NCBI GenBank assembly: GCA_014773175.1 | Contig: VXCM01003449.1 | Span: forward strand, 3,777-67,776 | DNA: 64,000 nucleotides | Direction of reading: 5' to 3' | Source: Lucifuga dentata | Taxonomy: Eukaryota > Chordata > Actinopteri > Ophidiiformes > Bythitidae | In this document: positions 18,841-31,102 of the stretch, piece after piece | How the letters are laid out: each line of letters opens with the position of its first letter | Position numbering within the stretch: position 1 is the stretch's first letter | The notes under the pieces: model-generated | What the model was told of the DNA's origin: nothing | Database searches by the model: none | What the model saw: the letters and a program-made list of their open reading frames with translations, nothing else | Translations under genes and position numbers: made by a program

Positions 18841-20277
18841 AGTCAATCTCTCCATGCATCACTTTTAATACCTTTAACTTGTTGCCTCTGTCTTGGTTCT
18901 GTTCATTCCCTCTTTCTATCCAGAGTGTGTTTTACAAAACTGATTTGTTGCTCTGGCACTGCAGCAAATACAGCCTATTAATTTTTTGTGGCCAGCTGCC
19001 AATAACAGCAGAACACACACTGTCCTGTTCTGCTTTGCTTCAGTGTTTATGCCTCTTCACTGGAGTGTAATGTGTTTTCTTACACAGATCGCCACCAACC
19101 CTTATTTCAGTACATGAACTTTCAGCTTTTCAGTTCAATGAGGCTGCATTTGGCATGATGACAGGTACAGCATTGCCAAAGGTCATGCTGAAAGATAACA
19201 GATTAAAAAGCAGGAAAAAAGAAGAAATTAAAGCTCGGCAATGTCAAATTTAATTAAACATGAAAATCTATTTCCTCTCATTCACATGGGTGATATAATA
19301 ATATAATCTCTTCCATTGGTTTATAATTACTCCTACAATGTTCCCTCTTGAGAATGTCTGGTGTGTATGCAAATTTAGAGATTACTTTTGGATTTCCATT
19401 GCATCTTGTCTGCAAACATCATTATCGATTTCAACAGATCTCTGTCTAAACAAATAATAAACTGACTGCAGACGCCGCATTTGTACAAATGAAGAGCAAG
19501 TACTGGAACTGGGGAGGAGCTGTGTGATCAGCGTGGCTGTGGGGAGGAGCAGCTCTGTGTTGGTCGCACCTGACAGAGAGCATTTAAGGCCACCAGCCTT
19601 GAACATCACCTCCACATGATAAAGCTGAGTCACTATGTGGGAATACTGTGTGTGCAGACATGTCCGCACATTGATCTGACAATTAAAAGTTTCTCCATCC
19701 CATCTGTGACACAGCAAGATCACAGATGAAACACTTATGTATAAATTCACCTATGATAACAAGATAGCCTTACTGCTGACATCGAGTGTTTTGCTTGCAA
19801 ACTTTTTTGACGACATGACTAGACTTGCAAGCTGAAATTGTACATGCAGAAAGCCTGCTGTTTGAAAAATTGCAAAAAAGATACTTCTTTGAACAAGTCC
19901 CTTCCACCAGCTATACAGTGTATTTACTCAGAGCTGTTCATTAATCCCAAAATTCAATTCAGACTCAAGCTGCAAGTCTTGTAGTTCCAGTCCGAGTCTC
20001 TGAGGGAGGAGATCAAGTCAAGTCTCAAATTGAATTAGAGGATCAGGGCAGGTTACTCATAACTATGAACAAGCGGGCTAGCTGCCTGGCTGTTTTTGTG
20101 GCCTTTCAAAAGTGGAAACAAGAAAGGAAGAACAAATATGCTCAAAGATATATCCTAAATAAGTATTTCAAACATTAAATTGTTATTTGAAACATTTGGA
20201 AAAATTCCTGTCATTTCTTTTCACCAAACTTTTTTACTATGACTTTTAAAATAATTTTTCAATCCATAAATCAATCA

Positions 20278-20485
20278 GAGCTTTATTGTCAAAGCATCCA
20301 TGTACAAATACACAGATGGGATGAAATGCTGTTTCTCCATGATCTCCTGGTGCTACTTAACATAGTGCACATAGACAAGAAGTGCAGTAACAAAACAAAG
20401 AGCACAGACAGAATAGTGCAAAAGGACACATTTACTGTACTGAAGTAAGAGTAAAAGTCTGTGCAAAGAGTTTGCAATTCCATAA
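20278..20485. repeat. dispersed repeat of unknown family
   Basis: GAGCTTTATTGTCAAAGCAT, ACAAATACACAGATGGGATG and TGCAAAAGGACACATTTACT resemble the common fish TTTATTGTCATTGCACA-type dispersed repeat. Assignment is from memory only. Confidence 0.3.
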
Positions 20486-21189
20486 AGTTCTATAAAATGG
20501 GGTTCTGCATTTTGGCATGTGCAAAGTAAGGTTCACTTACACGTGCCATCTGCCTGACTGTGGAGAAAAAGAGCAAGGTAAGATCCATTTCCTTTAACCT
20601 AATTCAGCCTTCACTAATCAAAGCTGTGAAACTTTATTCTAAATCTTTCCTGAGGCTTCCAGCTCATTTTCTGCTCTTTGGTTTCTGCTTTAACAAAAGG
20701 AATAATAGCTCAGCAGTGCCCCTTTCTCTCTCTCTCTCTCTCTCTCTCTGGTCTTCCTTGGTCTCTGGAGTGCTTCCCTCTATAGAACTGGTATTATCTC
20801 CCCATGGCAAATTAAATTTAACAAGTGGATTAAATAGTCTAAATTACTTCCATCATTTTCTACACATTGTTGAGACTGATCTCCAGGTTTATACGAGACC
20901 TTTCAAGATGTTTTAAATATACAGTTTCATTGTATTGCTCAATCAATCAAGCTTTTAATATTTGTATTGTAACATATAGGTTAAATGTTTTAAATTGATA
21001 TTATTTTCAAATGAAGTGCTTTACAGCTGCATGTACAGATACGGATGTTACGTTTGCAGTCCATTGGAAAAACAAGCACTTGCTGTGAAGTGGTTTGTCA
21101 AGTGTTTCTTCGATCGATAGTGGAGTATTACGAGAGAATGAGCATTAAGGCTGGTTGCCAGGTAAAGCTGGATCCACTTTTTTATGAAT

Positions 21190-21193
<4 letters not shown>

Positions 21194-21225
<32 letters not shown>
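21194..21225 (+). repeat. poly-A tract
   Basis: About 32 A residues downstream of the asb4 stop on the opposite strand. Its length is likely polymorphic or imprecise in the assembly. Confidence 0.9.
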
Positions 21226-21226
<1 letters not shown>

Positions 21227-21391
21227 CAATTCAAGAGAAGTTCTTTCATACTGAACATGGTGGAGATGCAATGAAATTTCTATTGAGGATAATTTTCCAT
21301 TTCTGCTGTCTAGAAAAAAACAAGTTAGGGTCTCCATTAAATGATCAGCTAACAGGCAACATATCAAAACTTTTAAAGTGAATTCTCTTCA

Positions 21392-21580
21392 TCAGTACAG
21401 TAACCCCTCAGGTTCCAATAATATATATTTCTTCACAGAAGATGGCAGAGGCAGCTGAGCTACACCTGTCTGGCAGAACCCCTTCAAGTTGGCTCGAATG
21501 GCACATCTGGCCAGGTGTAGAAGGCTGCGAGGGGTGTTGCTGCAAACAGCAAATAAAGACTTGTAGAATTCTTCATGTCG
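21392..21580 (-). CDS. asb4: asb4 exon 6, SOCS box and stop
   Basis: Residues 362-423 and TGA at 21392-21394. The BC-box is [15 protein letters not shown] and the Cul5-box region contains [14 protein letters not shown]. Confidence 0.95.
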   Translation of the reverse strand, partial: RHEEFYKSLFAVCSNTPRSLLHLARCAIRANLKGFCQTGVAQLPLPSSVKKYILLEPEGLLY

Positions 21581-24199
21581 CTGAGAAGACAAAAAGAAGC
21601 AGCTGAACAGACGACGCTCAAGAGTTTATCATTTTCATGTATTTTCATAGAGTGGAGGCACATATTGAGGAAAGCCAGTGTCCTATTGATCTCTTTAAAG
21701 TGTGCCACTTTGCAGGATCTAAATTTACGAGATGGAGGATCAGGGAACACATCATGCATCGTACATTATGTACCTTGTAGCAGTCATCAGGAATGGCAGT
21801 TCTCCATTTATTTGTGGGTTTCAAATGCTCATAAGAGTTGGCCATGATTTCTATTACTCTGGGGAAATCATGGCAGGACTGCAATACCTGCAACAAAAAT
21901 GACACAACACAACCCACAACTCCTTCTCATTTTGTACTAATTTGTCACTAAACATGTTTAAATCATCAGAAGTCCAATGCCTTGTGAAGTCTCTGTACCT
22001 TGTGGAACTGTGGTGGGTAGATCCGTGCAGCATTGTAGTTGAGTAGCAGCTGGTAGCAGAGTTCAGGCACAGCCATGGGTCTAATATCAGTGACTTTGAG
22101 GAGGTACTGGATGGGGGCACAGCCGTTGATGTCCATGGCTCGTGCGTCTGCTCCAGCCTCCAGCAGCATCTGCATCAGGATGTGATCGCAGTTCCAGGCA
22201 GCTTTGTGAAGAGCTGTTTTATGGTCCTCTTCCTGGAGGTTTGGGTCTGGAACAGAAGCCTTAGGGATAGTAAATGTTGTACAAAACAGGTTGAATATTA
22301 CATGGGCCGCGTCATCAGTTTGCTAGGTAGTAGCAATTTAAGTTGCCTTCTTGGCATCAGGGATGGTACAAGACAACCTCTCACCTGCTTTGTGGTCCAG
22401 CAGGAGGCGGCAGGCAAGATGGTGATCTTGGCTGTAGGTTTGTTCTTTAGCATCAAAAGCCCAGAAGACCGCAGTAATCAGGGGCGTCTCCTGATAAGAG
22501 TTGACTGCATCCACTGAAGCTCCATGGGCCAGGTAGAGAGCCACCAGCTCTGGAATTCCAAATCTGGCTGCTGTGTGTAAGGGTGTGTCCTCCTCATTGT
22601 TGTTACTGGGCATGTTCACTTTTGCACCTCCATCAAAAAAACAAAAAGTTATTTTGTTGTATATGATGGTTTTATGCAGTGTCTGTAGTTTCACCCACCT
22701 ATCCATCCATCCATCCATCCATCCATCCATCCATCCATCCATCCATCCATCCATCCTTACCTTTGAAGATGAGTTGCCTGGCACAGTCCACCGACTCTCT
22801 GGTAATGCAGTAGTGGAGTGGTGTATGTCCACTAAGTGATATACTATTGATTTTGGCTCCGTGGGCCAATAGCAACGCCACACAGTCACTGTTGGATACC
22901 TCACAGGCCACATGCAGCGGCGTCTTCCCATTGGGCATCTGGTTGATGGCTGCACCTTTCTCAAGAAGTGCCAGTGCAGTCTCCACAGCATTGTACATCA
23001 CACACACATGGATACCCATTGCCCAAGATGTCTCCAATTTATATCCTGGTAACCAGTAACCTGTGGGAGATCATTCAACTGAGAGAGTTTCACAGATACA
23101 GTCAAGGCCAAATATGTTTTCTGACATTGTTATACAATCCATAAAAGCTTTGCAGATTTTGAGTTTTAAACATTAAATTTAAAAAGCTACAATATATGCA
23201 TGATGGTAAAGATGACATTTTATGAACTGTAAACAGATGTTGTGTAGGAGTACACAATAGTTAGAGGATGCATGGTAAATCATTACAGTTTATGCACCAA
23301 AGTCATGTTCAGTTTTACGTTCAGTGGGCATTTAGCACCACATAGTGGTTAAATTGAGGAACTAAACCATGAACTATTCTATGTGCGGTGAGTATTGACA
23401 ATAACCAAATATAAATCGGTATCTATTCAAACAAGTACTGCGTGTCTGGATCTCTGCTAAAACTCCACAGGTGCTCAAGAGAAAGGAGGGAAAAATTAGA
23501 AAACAAAATACAGGAAACAAACACCTCCAAAGTGTGAGAAGTGTTTAAAGTCACATTTTGGTTAAGAGACGTTTCAGAGGAGCAAGAAGGACAAGACAAA
23601 GAAGAATGCCAGTGGACAAAGAGCAGCAGTGAGGAATGAAGGGCAACACAATCAAGATGCCTGCACAGGTGTGGATTTTAACTTTATCTTACAACAATCA
23701 GCACACATCACAAGGTATAAACCTGAATTTAAAACAGCTTACATGCCCCAAAAGGAACAAAATATGCATCACCTGGGCAATTTTAGCAGAGCATCGATCT
23801 ACTGTCATTTTAGAAGAAATACTTTGTGAAAATGTCTGATGATAATCTGTAATAGTCTTGTATTGTGAAGTGAATATTCCTCAAATTTGGATTTAAGAAA
23901 ATGATTGCTTATCTTTCAGGCTTAAACTCTTGGTGTTATAAATAGTATAAGCACAACTGATCATTTTCTTGGTGTTGGTGAAATGTGGATCTCCATAAAA
24001 TCTCATTCTGTCCTCTCTTACCTTGTTTGTAAGAGGCCAGAACCATGCTTGGATCCTCCACCTCCAGCACTGTGTCTATGTCTAGTCTGGTTGTGTGGAG
24101 AATCTTGAGGACCTCCTTGGCATTGTTAGTCTGCAGGGCCTCCAGGAAGCGCTGCTTCAGCTGCTTGAAAGTCAGCTGTTGGGGGCTCAACTCGTCCAT
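21392..24199 (-). CDS. asb4: asb4: ankyrin repeat and SOCS box protein 4, complete
   Basis: This is a substrate receptor of a Cullin-5/Elongin B-C ubiquitin ligase, linked in mammals to vascular differentiation and an FIH (HIF asparaginyl hydroxylase) substrate. Six exons join in frame: 24022-24199, 22761-23060, 22385-22627, 21999-22246, 21774-21887 and 21392-21580. They encode 423 aa (human about 426). Ankyrin repeats run from about residue 75 to 300: [62 protein letters not shown] and [12 protein letters not shown]. The C-terminal SOCS box includes [16 protein letters not shown] and [20 protein letters not shown], the last exactly as expected for ASB4. Translation is read from ATG at 24197-24199 ([18 protein letters not shown]). 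It lies tandem with ppp1r9a and convergent with pdk4. Confidence 0.95.
21774..21887 (-). CDS. asb4: asb4 exon 5
   Basis: Residues 324-361, [20 protein letters not shown] and [12 protein letters not shown], linking the ankyrin array to the SOCS box. Phase 0 at both ends. Confidence 0.94.
21999..22246 (-). CDS. asb4: asb4 exon 4, last ankyrin repeats
   Basis: Residues 241-323, [40 protein letters not shown] and [12 protein letters not shown]. Donor GTACAG; it ends on a codon boundary. Confidence 0.95.
22385..22627 (-). CDS. asb4: asb4 exon 3, middle ankyrin repeats
   Basis: Residues 160-240, [20 protein letters not shown] through [17 protein letters not shown] and [13 protein letters not shown]. 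Donor GTGAGA. Confidence 0.95.
22701..22756 (+). repeat. (ATCC)n microsatellite at the asb4 exon 2 donor
   Basis: Fourteen perfect ATCC units end four bases before the splice donor of asb4 exon 2 (minus strand: GTAAGG then ATGGATGG...). Confidence 0.95.
22761..23060 (-). CDS. asb4: asb4 exon 2, first ankyrin repeats
   Basis: Residues 60-159, [20 protein letters not shown] through [22 protein letters not shown] and SGHTPLHYC. The donor GTAAGG runs straight into a (TGGA)n microsatellite. Confidence 0.95.
24022..24199 (-). CDS. asb4: asb4 exon 1
   Basis: Residues 1-59, including [20 protein letters not shown], matching the vertebrate ASB4 [14 protein letters not shown] block. Donor GTAAGA. Confidence 0.94.
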
Positions 24200-27100
24200 G
24201 ACCACTACAGGACAAAGGCCACCACCTAAGAATGGTGGTGCAATCCTCCAACACTGGCACCAATACTCTCAACACAGCATGGAGGAGATTGGCTATGAAC
24301 TCACAAATGCTGATAATAAAGGTGGCAAGCATATCCACATTGGAGGGCTGCTGCAACTCATGCCGTCAGATTTCCATACGGAAGGAAGACGGAAATGAAA
24401 TACAAGAGTAGTCAGGGGGAAACAGAGTAGTCCTAGAGTGAAATTAGGCTGGATATAAATAGAATGGAGAGGAGGGACTGAAGAAGTCTGCGTGACTGTG
24501 GTTAATACTCAGACAGCCAATCAGCTGTGGTGTCACAGACAGGAAGGCATCATGGAGAGGATGGTCACAAGGCAAAAATAACAGGAGCTTCAAAATACAC
24601 AACCACGTGACCACAACAGACATGGCAGAGGTTTCAGAAAGTAAGCTGGCTATTCTTTTAAATTCTGCAACATCTTAATGTGACTAAAATAAATCTATAG
24701 CTTATTAACTCTACAGCTTGGGCTTTGTGAAAGTTCCACCCAACTTCTGAATCTATCTTTATGTGAAGAGTGTTGACATACAAATCTCGCTTGGCTACCA
24801 AATGACCACCAAAACTATGTAGGGGAAGTCAGATAAATGGTAAGCAAAAGAAATGAAAGCAAACTAGGACAGTGACTGCACGTTTTATTCAGTGTGACAG
24901 ATAGCTGCCCTTTCAAACTTTTCAGAAGGTGAAAAGGAGAGCAAAGTAATGATGAAGGAGGTGGAGAGTAAGCAGAGCTTTTAAAAGAGTGAAAGCATGG
25001 CTAGCAATTTGTGGTGATTATCTTTCGCGCTCTGTGCACAGGGCAGACCAACGAATGAACCCTTCCAGACACGAGTCAAATCGGAGCACCAGGCAAGCTC
25101 AGTCAAGCACACAGAAAATATCTGAAACCATATTGTGGGCAACATCCGACCTTTACGCTCCTCAGCTCTCCAATAAACAGTTCAACACACCCACACAAGC
25201 GAAAACAAGGCTTCTTGAGGATTCATACAGCATATTGCTCTATGTTTTTCCATACAGGCAAAAGTCAAGAGTGCTATCAACAGAGAGCACTCCCACATTG
25301 ATGTTGGGGGTGGGGAGGTGGGGGGACCTATTCAGAAAAAGGTTCAAGTACTTCACAAGCATACATCATGATCAGTTTATGCTTTTGGAGTAGCACTTAA
25401 GCAGTACTATAGTCATATTAAATGAAGGCTAAAACCAAAAGCAAAAGAGAATGGGATTATGCTGTTTTGTTCTTGCTTTGTGGACAAAAACCTCACATCC
25501 TTATGTCCTTTAAACCAGTGGTTCTCAAATTTCTGTATATGTACCACCAGTGGTACTTGAAGCACCTCCTGATGGTTCAACAGAAGGCTAAATTTCTGCA
25601 GAGAATCAAAACATTTGAAATCCATGGAAACCTTGTTATTGTAACATTAGGAAATAGTTTATTAAAAGTTTTAATGTAATTCTCTTTTAATTAATTAAAT
25701 TAGACTTTTTTTTCAGTAATTTTTTGCACTTTCCTACTTTTTTTTTGTTTGAGAACACTACTTGAAACTGGTAATCACTTCATTTCATAACAGCCATTTG
25801 AATCTAAATCACTTTTAATCAACTCTTTTAATTACTTTTTGGCAAAAGAAGTAATCATACAATTATAGATAAATCATCATTAGATGTTATTAATACTTGT
25901 ATGTTATCATAAATAATAATCAGTTGCTTCATTAAATATAGAAATAAATAAATAATAGCATAAGAAGATCAATGATACCTGTACTGTCATGGCTTTGCAT
26001 GGAGGTATCAAATCAGAGTTAACACATTTATAACCCACCAATCTTGTTCTTAACCCTTTAACAGAGCACCAGGCAGAGACCTTAAGACAAAAGGTTTTCA
26101 AATCCAAAGCTGCCTCCCTTTCCGTCATGGTGAAACTGTTATCTCTATTGTTAAACCTATGGAATGATTCTCAGAGTTACAAAAGTAATAAAGTACACGT
26201 ATTTCAGTGAGCTTCATAATTTTTGCATTAAGCACATATGTCAAAATGATTTCAAATGTATATGTTTCATCGAACAAGTAAATCAAAATGTTCTGAGTCT
26301 TGCAGAACCAGCTTCATAATAAAACTAAAACAATGTTCCATGTATCAGGTGCAATAAACCATCTACAAACCACCTATATGGTAGGATTCCTAAATATTCA
26401 CCAGAATATTCCAGAAATATTTAGTGCTAAAACAAATCAAAATTTGCACAGGTGACCTTTCAGCTGTGATTTTTCTGAAAGAAACAAAAATGTGTTTCTA
26501 CACTCACACAGAAGCAGGTAGAGTCTGGAAAAATTCTACTTCTCTAGAATTTCTAAAGGCAGCAGCTGGGTATTACTTTGTTATTGAGAGAATATAAAAA
26601 GAGGTCAAAAGCAGGTTACAAGCAGAGTCAAAGCGACAGTATGCATATATAAGCAGGAGGTTTCATTTTATCATCTTTTTTGTTTTGTGGTACAGTTTGG
26701 AATGTTCCAAACTTGTGAATACATTGTACCTGAAGTCTTCAGTAGAACTGATCAGTCCAATGAACACGTCCTTGTTGTCATTCATACTTTTAGAATTGCT
26801 TTAGGATGGTACGTTAAGGAGCACTGGAGGTTAAATTTACAGTGTTTGGACTTCCAGTGTTCTTGCAAGTGATGAGAAAGCTTGTTTTCCCCAAAAAACG
26901 TGGATTATTCTTGGTTCCTGCTTGAGTTTTGCTTGAAAAGTTCCAGTATTGCCCTCTTCAGCAGGAAAAGTAAGCAGCATGGGGACACCTTGTGGTGAGA
27001 CATGAGCATTGCCTCATGGATACCACCACACAGGCCTTACCTGTATGTGCCTCATCAAAGCTATAGAGATTCCTCTGGTTTATACATCTAAGCAGGATGT

Positions 27101-27601
27101 GCACAAGCCTATCAAAATGGCACGTTAGACATATTGTCTCTGTATTTATCGCGGTATGTGGTCATTATGTCTATAGGTATTGTGATACACACCTACGGGT
27201 AGCATATGGGTAACACAGATTGCTCTGATGATGAAAGGAGAAGGTGGAGAATTTCACAGGCTTACTCTGTATATGAATAAATAAACCCAATTTACAGCAA
27301 CAAACAGCAAAATAAACAGAACCAAGTAAATATTTAAATGGTTAAAAACACAGAATGGGGCGTAAAATGAGACAAAGGAAGGGGCAGCATCCTTTTATCC
27401 AGCAGCTCATTTTGGTTTCATTTGCTTGGTGACAAAAAGTCACTCGACAATCCACAGCAGGTGGGTGTGGAGCTCCAGCACTGAGAACTACTGAACTGCT
27501 GTGGAGGTGTCCCTCAGGGTTCTGCTGTAGGGCCCCACTAATGTTCGGCTCCTCAAGATGCTACTTGGTGTGGTTGTGGTGCTACAGTGAAGAGTTCCAA
27601 T
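24200..27601. other. intergenic region between asb4 and ppp1r9a
   Basis: It holds the asb4 5' side and the ppp1r9a 3' UTR. No paraoxonase-like exon was found. A TATA-like minus-strand TATTTATA lies near 24457, about 250 bp upstream of the asb4 ATG (weak). A hAT-like element lies at 25516-25760. ORFs here (for example 24989-25393) show no recognisable domain. Confidence 0.6.
25516..25760. mobile_element. non-autonomous hAT-like element
   Basis: Left end CAGTGGTTCTCAAA and right end TTTGAGAACACTA form an inverted repeat of the hAT type. The flanking octamers CTTTAAAC (25508-25515) and CTTGAAAC (25761-25768) match at seven of eight bases, consistent with an 8-bp target duplication. At 245 bp it is too short for a transposase. 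Confidence 0.7.
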
Positions 27602-27796
27602 CTAAGAGTCGTTTCGCTCGGTCGAGTTTTCTTTCCAGGCCTGTTTCTGCTGTTGCTCCAGTTCTCGCTTCCGTACCTTCTCACGCTGTTTCTCCATTTT
27701 CTCACGGTTCCTCTTGGCCTTTTCCATCAGAATTTTAAGGTCTTTGATCTTTTTCTTGATCAGGGTACGGTCCTGGGAGGAAGTGACACCAAGGGC
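27602..27796 (-). CDS. ppp1r9a: ppp1r9a exon 19, SAM end, basic tail and stop
   Basis: Residues 1086-1149 and TAG at 27602-27604. [20 protein letters not shown] completes the SAM domain, followed by a Lys/Arg/Glu-rich coiled tail ending ENSTERNDS. Confidence 0.95.
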   Translation of the reverse strand, partial: ALGVTSSQDRTLIKKKIKDLKILMEKAKRNREKMEKQREKVRKRELEQQQKQAWKENSTERNDS

Positions 27797-28282
27797 CTGA
27801 AACGAGTGGACCCATGTTAAGAAGTAGTCTTATGCCTGGAAGAAACAATCTATTCTTTTACTTAAAAAAAAAGAACTAACACCACAATGGAAAAATACTC
27901 AAATCCAAGTAAAACTTAATTACAAGTAAAACAAGTGGGTGGTTTTACTTTAAAATAAATCTACTTACCGTAAATTATGATTCTTGCCTATATGTTAATC
28001 CACCGTAACAAAAACTGAACAAGGTTTTTCATTTGACATTGTGAAGACCTCACTGTACCTTGAGCTCAGTGCTGTCCAGCTGCAGCAGCTGTTCTCCGTC
28101 TATATTTTTGGCAGTGAATTCTGGGATATGTTGTTCCAAGCTCAGGCCCGTGAGCCAGCGGGCCACCTGCTGAGAGGTCCACTCTGTAACGCTGCGGTTC
28201 TGCCACTGGTACTGCTTTGGGAGCTGTCCCTCATCCAGGATCTGCACACACAATACAAAGGGGACAGGACAGACAGACAGAC

Positions 28283-28319
<37 letters not shown>

Positions 28320-28373
28320 TGTAAAGACAGAAAATTAATATTGAGACAAATAGATGGAAAGACAAAATCAGAG

Positions 28374-28436
<63 letters not shown>

Positions 28437-28567
28437 TGGATGGAAAGAGAAAATTAATAATGAGACAAATGGATGGAAAAAGACAGAACATGAGAGACAA
28501 AGACAGAGAAAGAGATGGAGAGAGAGAGATGGATGGAAAGAGAAAATTAATATTGAGACAAATGGAT

Positions 28568-28630
<63 letters not shown>

Positions 28631-31102
28631 ATGCAATAAAAGTGGATCGTCTGCAGGACACTGAATGGAAAATGAGTTGAGATCTGATGAAAATTTCCAG
28701 CGTGACGTCGGTGTTCTACATTCATCTGTGGGTCGTGCAAAGTGACGAAAGTGTGGGAATGACACAGACAGGGACAGACGCTGGACAGACAGATGTGTCC
28801 TCAGTCTCACCTCATCATCTATCATATCCAGACTCTGCACGTGGCGGCATGGAGGGACAACAGAAGAACTGGACTGTTAGCAAAGCACATAAACACTCTG
28901 AGCAGAAATATAATGGCTTCCGCTGAGGACGATACAGCAGAAACTGTGGGACCAATGATTTTCTGTCAACGATGTCCATAAACAAAATACACAGAGGCAC
29001 TAATGCAGATGAAAAGACCGGTTTATCGCTTCATATAGATGGAGAACATGTTATTTTAAAATTTTCAGTGATCATCATTTGTGTTTAAATATGTCTGTTT
29101 TCACAAAGTAGAGGCTTATCATTTGTTTAAATTAGCAATTGTTAAACTGAAAAAGTGGATTTTCAGCGGTAAAATGGATGTCATGAAATTTTATTCATGC
29201 CTGAGCATTTGGCCACATTATTTTTTATCAAGTTATTGCTTTGTTTTAACGACTGTCTTGTTTCATTTGTGTATTTTACATTAATTATTGTTGTAGCTAA
29301 TTGTGTTTTTATGTTGTAAAACACTTAATAACTTTTGAAAAGTTTAGAAAAGCGGGATATAAAGTTTCTTCTTCTTCAGTAATGAAGAATCTCCTTCATT
29401 GTTTATGTACTGTACTCCTTTTCTTATATTTCAGTATATTTTGTGATTATGTTCATCTTTAAAGTGCTGAAATCATCTCATTTGCGTCTCATTTAACCTC
29501 CATTATTCTCCACTTCATCCTATCAGCTTGTCAGCACTATAATCACCTCACTGAACAAATAAAATTCATTATAAAAAAAAAAAAAAAATTGCTGTATTCG
29601 CTGTACGTACCTCGTCTGAGGAGAGCACCAGCGTGTGTGAGAGTTCTGACATCTTGGCTTCAGACAGCAGGCCACTGATCTCCACTGAGCTGCTGCTGCT
29701 GGCACTCAGGTCATCGTTCACAGTGGGACCCTAAAAAATGAAAAACACTTAATGGTAACGACCAGTTGGCTCTCATCAAATTAAGCTGATTACTGACTGG
29801 AGTGCTTCTGTCTGATTGATGCTCCTGTGTGGAGATGCCGATTAAAACATGATTCTGCATTAGTGTGTTGATGTCGTGAATTTAATCAAGGATGAGTTAA
29901 GTCTATTTCCTAAACAGCTAGGGACTGAATAAAATCAGGAACATGATTCCTTGAGAGAGAAAGATGAAGTGTGGATATTCAGGGAATTGCAGTATTCCCA
30001 TTAGTACTCCGAGCAAAGACAGATCAACAGCTAATCTAAATCATGTCGGTGGTGTCACATAACCACATTGCTGCTGATGTGAGAGTTTGCACTTAAGTCT
30101 ACAGCTTTGTCTGATATCTAATTCTGTTTCATGAAAGTCATTTCTGAGTCTAGCTGCAGTCTGAGCTAAAAAACAAAAAAAATCTTACAAGTTCAAACTC
30201 TGAGCCGAACCCTGTCTTAAAGCTCTAAATAACTAATACTGTTCATAAATTCTGCATTGGTGTAGCTTTTGATGTGCAGTCATCTCAGGCTGAGGACACG
30301 TCCTTAGAGAGGGCAAAGGACTGGATAGGGTCAGGGTGAAAATTAAATCTGCTTTTTCATGTGCAGATGTTAGCTTTCAGTTATGAAAGTTTGTACACTA
30401 TAAAATCTTCATATTAACAAATATAATTTATCTTATTTTTCATGCAAAGAAGTGGGCTGAGCATCATTTCACTTGGGTTAATATGACATTTGATTGTCTT
30501 GAGATGCTTAATGATTTACTCATGGAACACAAAAAAAAAAATCTAAATTTGACAACAAAAAGTAGGTTATACAGTTTGCTAAGACGGATGTTTTTTGCAG
30601 TCATTAAAACATGAAGAAAAGTTAAAATTACAAGAAACGTATGATTTTGTAGACCAACTCGTTAATTATTTTTCTTTTTAATTAATAAGGCAATTAAGCA
30701 TTTTTGTGATTGGTAATCCCCTTTGTTACTAAACCCAGTTTACCTGTTAGAGTACAAACTCATTCCCATTTGGACTGAAGTATAATTGGACAAAATAAAA
30801 AGAATACAATACCAAGTAATATGAATAGGAGAAGAAGTGGGGCCATGTAAGGGCATTCTGTTCAACACAAACCACATATCAACACATTAAGCCTAAAAAG
30901 ACACCAACACATAAACACACATTACATACACACTCATACAAAAGTGATTAACCAAGTAATTCTGGCATGAAAGCCTGCTTCAATTATACATAAAATTAGA
31001 TTACTAAGGATGAAGCAAAATGACCTCAATGTAAAATATGAATTACTTCATGTACCTTGGCCTTGAGTTTTTCTGGACTGTCCTCTGCTGATGGTTCCGT
31101 GG

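Larger units (their letters stand above)
17119..21391. other. intergenic region between convergent pdk4 and asb4
   Basis: It presumably contains both 3' UTRs. Features seen are a candidate pdk4 polyadenylation signal (18132), half of a foldback element (18570-18840), a TTTATTGTC-type dispersed repeat (20278-20485), a CT tract (20727-20749) and a poly-A tract (21194-21225). Small ORFs here (for example 19382-19750) have no recognisable homology. Confidence 0.6.

Noticed and set aside
22701..22756. CRISPR-like or regulatory tandem array
   Set aside because: It is a plain 4-bp microsatellite with no spacers, in an animal intron.
24200..24205. Start of asb4 two codons upstream (MVMDEL)
   Set aside because: That codon is GTG. 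The ATG at 24197-24199 is the first real start.
24989..25393. 134-codon plus-strand ORF downstream of ppp1r9a
   Set aside because: No recognisable domain, composition like surrounding non-coding DNA, and no splice or promoter context.
28041..28740. Long ORFs of RERERE or LSLSLS on both strands
   Set aside because: They are translations of GA/CT microsatellites and the minisatellite. They overlap the SAM exon region and carry no domain.
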